From positions 1 through 64,000 of the forward strand of contig JASIRB010003768.1 of assembly GCA_030323885.1 (NCBI GenBank): a stretch of DNA of 64,000 nucleotides, written 5' to 3'. Of this stretch, positions 63,330-64,000 are shown one piece after another. Below the pieces are notes generated by a model. That model searched no databases. It was not told the origin of the DNA and worked only from the letters and a program-made list of their open reading frames with translations. How positions within the stretch are numbered: position 1 is the first letter of the stretch; each line of letters starts with the position of its first letter. Both the position numbers and the translations under genes were made by a program. Source of the DNA: Branchipolynoe longqiensis (Eukaryota; Annelida; Polychaeta; Phyllodocida; Polynoidae).

Positions 63330-64000
63330 TTACCTCAGCCCCCCTGACAACATAGCTGCTACCCTTATATCAGACGCAAGTCTCCGCTTGAGAGGCGCTT
63401 GCAGGTATTCAAACACAGCGTCCGACTTCCAGTCCACCCTCTCATTTATCTCCAGGATGGATGCTCCACATCTTAGAAAGGTAGCCCCGCCTCTGTGCAA
63501 GCTATGGGTAGTAGATTCCCCAGGGTGGAGTCCAGCCCGAGTACATAGCAACTTCAGCGATCCCAGATAGAAACTGTAAGGCATAGGGATCGAGCCTCCC
63601 TGACGCGGGATCCTGAAAGCTTCATTGTCTGGTGGCGAGGCTATATCGCCAAAGTGCCTACGCACCCAGTACACCGCACACAATGCCGGGTTCATTATGT
63701 AGGGCACTGGGATAAGATGCGTCCTTTCGCGATACTGTATTGTTTTAGATTTTCTTACCCTGACCATCATCCCCCACCTGTAGAAGGTGAAGTCCGCTCT
63801 GAGTAATGACGAGTCCGAGTGTGACACATGGCACTTCCTTAACAGTGCCCGAAATGGGATGGCTGCGCACAGGGCCACGTGGCCCGACGTTAGAGCCATT
63901 AGGGAGAACAGTTTTACCAAATGATGAGGCAGTAGCGGAGGTCCTTGCTTAGGGGTGTTCCCCAAAGATCTTCTAATACCGGAGATACCGTGTCTGCAAA
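63330..64000 (-). CDS. Tyrosine recombinase of a DIRS/Ngaro-type retrotransposon (partial at window edge)
   Basis: The minus frame is open to base 64000 and ends at 63330. N-terminal SGIRRSLGNTPKQG and LPHHL are typical of the recombinase in tyrosine-recombinase retroelements. Catalytic pieces seen: FRALLRKCHV (first Arg), RVRKSKTIQYRER (beta-hairpin Lys), THSLHRGGATFLR (H-x-x-R) and DWKSDAVFEYL (nucleophile Tyr). It would integrate circular DNA copies without a DDE integrase. The frame from 63965 is uninterrupted. RT and gag would be beyond the right edge. Confidence 0.88.
   Translation of the reverse strand, partial: CRHGISGIRRSLGNTPKQGPPLLPHHLVKLFSLMALTSGHVALCAAIPFRALLRKCHVSHSDSSLLRADFTFYRWGMMVRVRKSKTIQYRERTHLIPVPYIMNPALCAVYWVRRHFGDIASPPDNEAFRIPRQGGSIPMPYSFYLGSLKLLCTRAGLHPGESTTHSLHRGGATFLRCGASILEINERVDWKSDAVFEYLQAPLKRRLASDIRVAAMLSGGLR

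Overview
The window looks like nuclear DNA of an animal, most likely a marine lophotrochozoan such as a mollusc. The evidence is spliced genes with GT-AG introns, a CpG-rich first exon, Jockey/Nimb-type LINEs, tRNA-derived SINEs, Ty3-type and DIRS-type retroelements, many MITEs and very abundant minisatellites. The species cannot be fixed from the sequence. It is a repeat-dominated region with three host-gene pieces: a Gln/Gly-rich first exon in a CpG island (8.05-8.38 kb, minus strand), a five-exon fragment of an uncharacterised DUF4806-like gene (25.6-27.95 kb, plus strand), and a two-exon SLC35D-type nucleotide-sugar transporter (55.2-59.2 kb, minus strand).

Layout. 0-1.1 kb: decayed LINE ORF1. 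1.9-7.3 kb: four tandem-repeat blocks (TG-rich, 56 bp, 22 bp and 52 bp units). 7.3-18.9 kb: a nest of MITEs built around a roughly 200-bp repeat unit, with CpG-island exon, SINEs, GC-rich palindromic arrays and two short interstitial telomere-like tracts. 19.1-25.5 kb: one large DNA transposon with about 480-bp inverted termini, a TTG target duplication and a broken single gene that combines XPG/FEN1-like nuclease landmarks with a C-terminal CXC cysteine domain. 25.6-28 kb: the DUF4806-like exons. 28.9-35.1 kb: a decayed Ty3-type retrotransposon whose pol is split by a 2.3-kb GC-rich insertion. 35.1-48.5 kb: AT-rich non-coding DNA, an LTR plus gag remnant, minisatellites, a LINE fragment and a SINE. 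48.5-53.3 kb: a structurally intact Ty3-type element with identical 117-bp LTRs and a perfect 5-bp target duplication. 54.6-60.5 kb: the transporter gene and three minisatellites, one of them made of copies of the gene's own exon/5' splice-site junction. 60.5-64 kb: an internally deleted LINE hit by a SINE, a TATG microsatellite, and the recombinase end of a DIRS/Ngaro-type element running off the window.

How the parts relate. Most of the window is a record of successive insertions. MITEs sit at TA or TG in older repeat units, a MITE sits inside the terminal repeat of the large transposon, a SINE sits in a LINE that sits beside a minisatellite, and a GC-rich element sits in a gypsy pol gene. 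The most informative items are the XPG/CXC transposon, the splice-donor minisatellite, and the intact LTR element with a GCG-AGT-T heptamer exactly where a Ty3-like +1 frameshift would be needed. All family assignments rest on motif reading by eye; no database search was possible.
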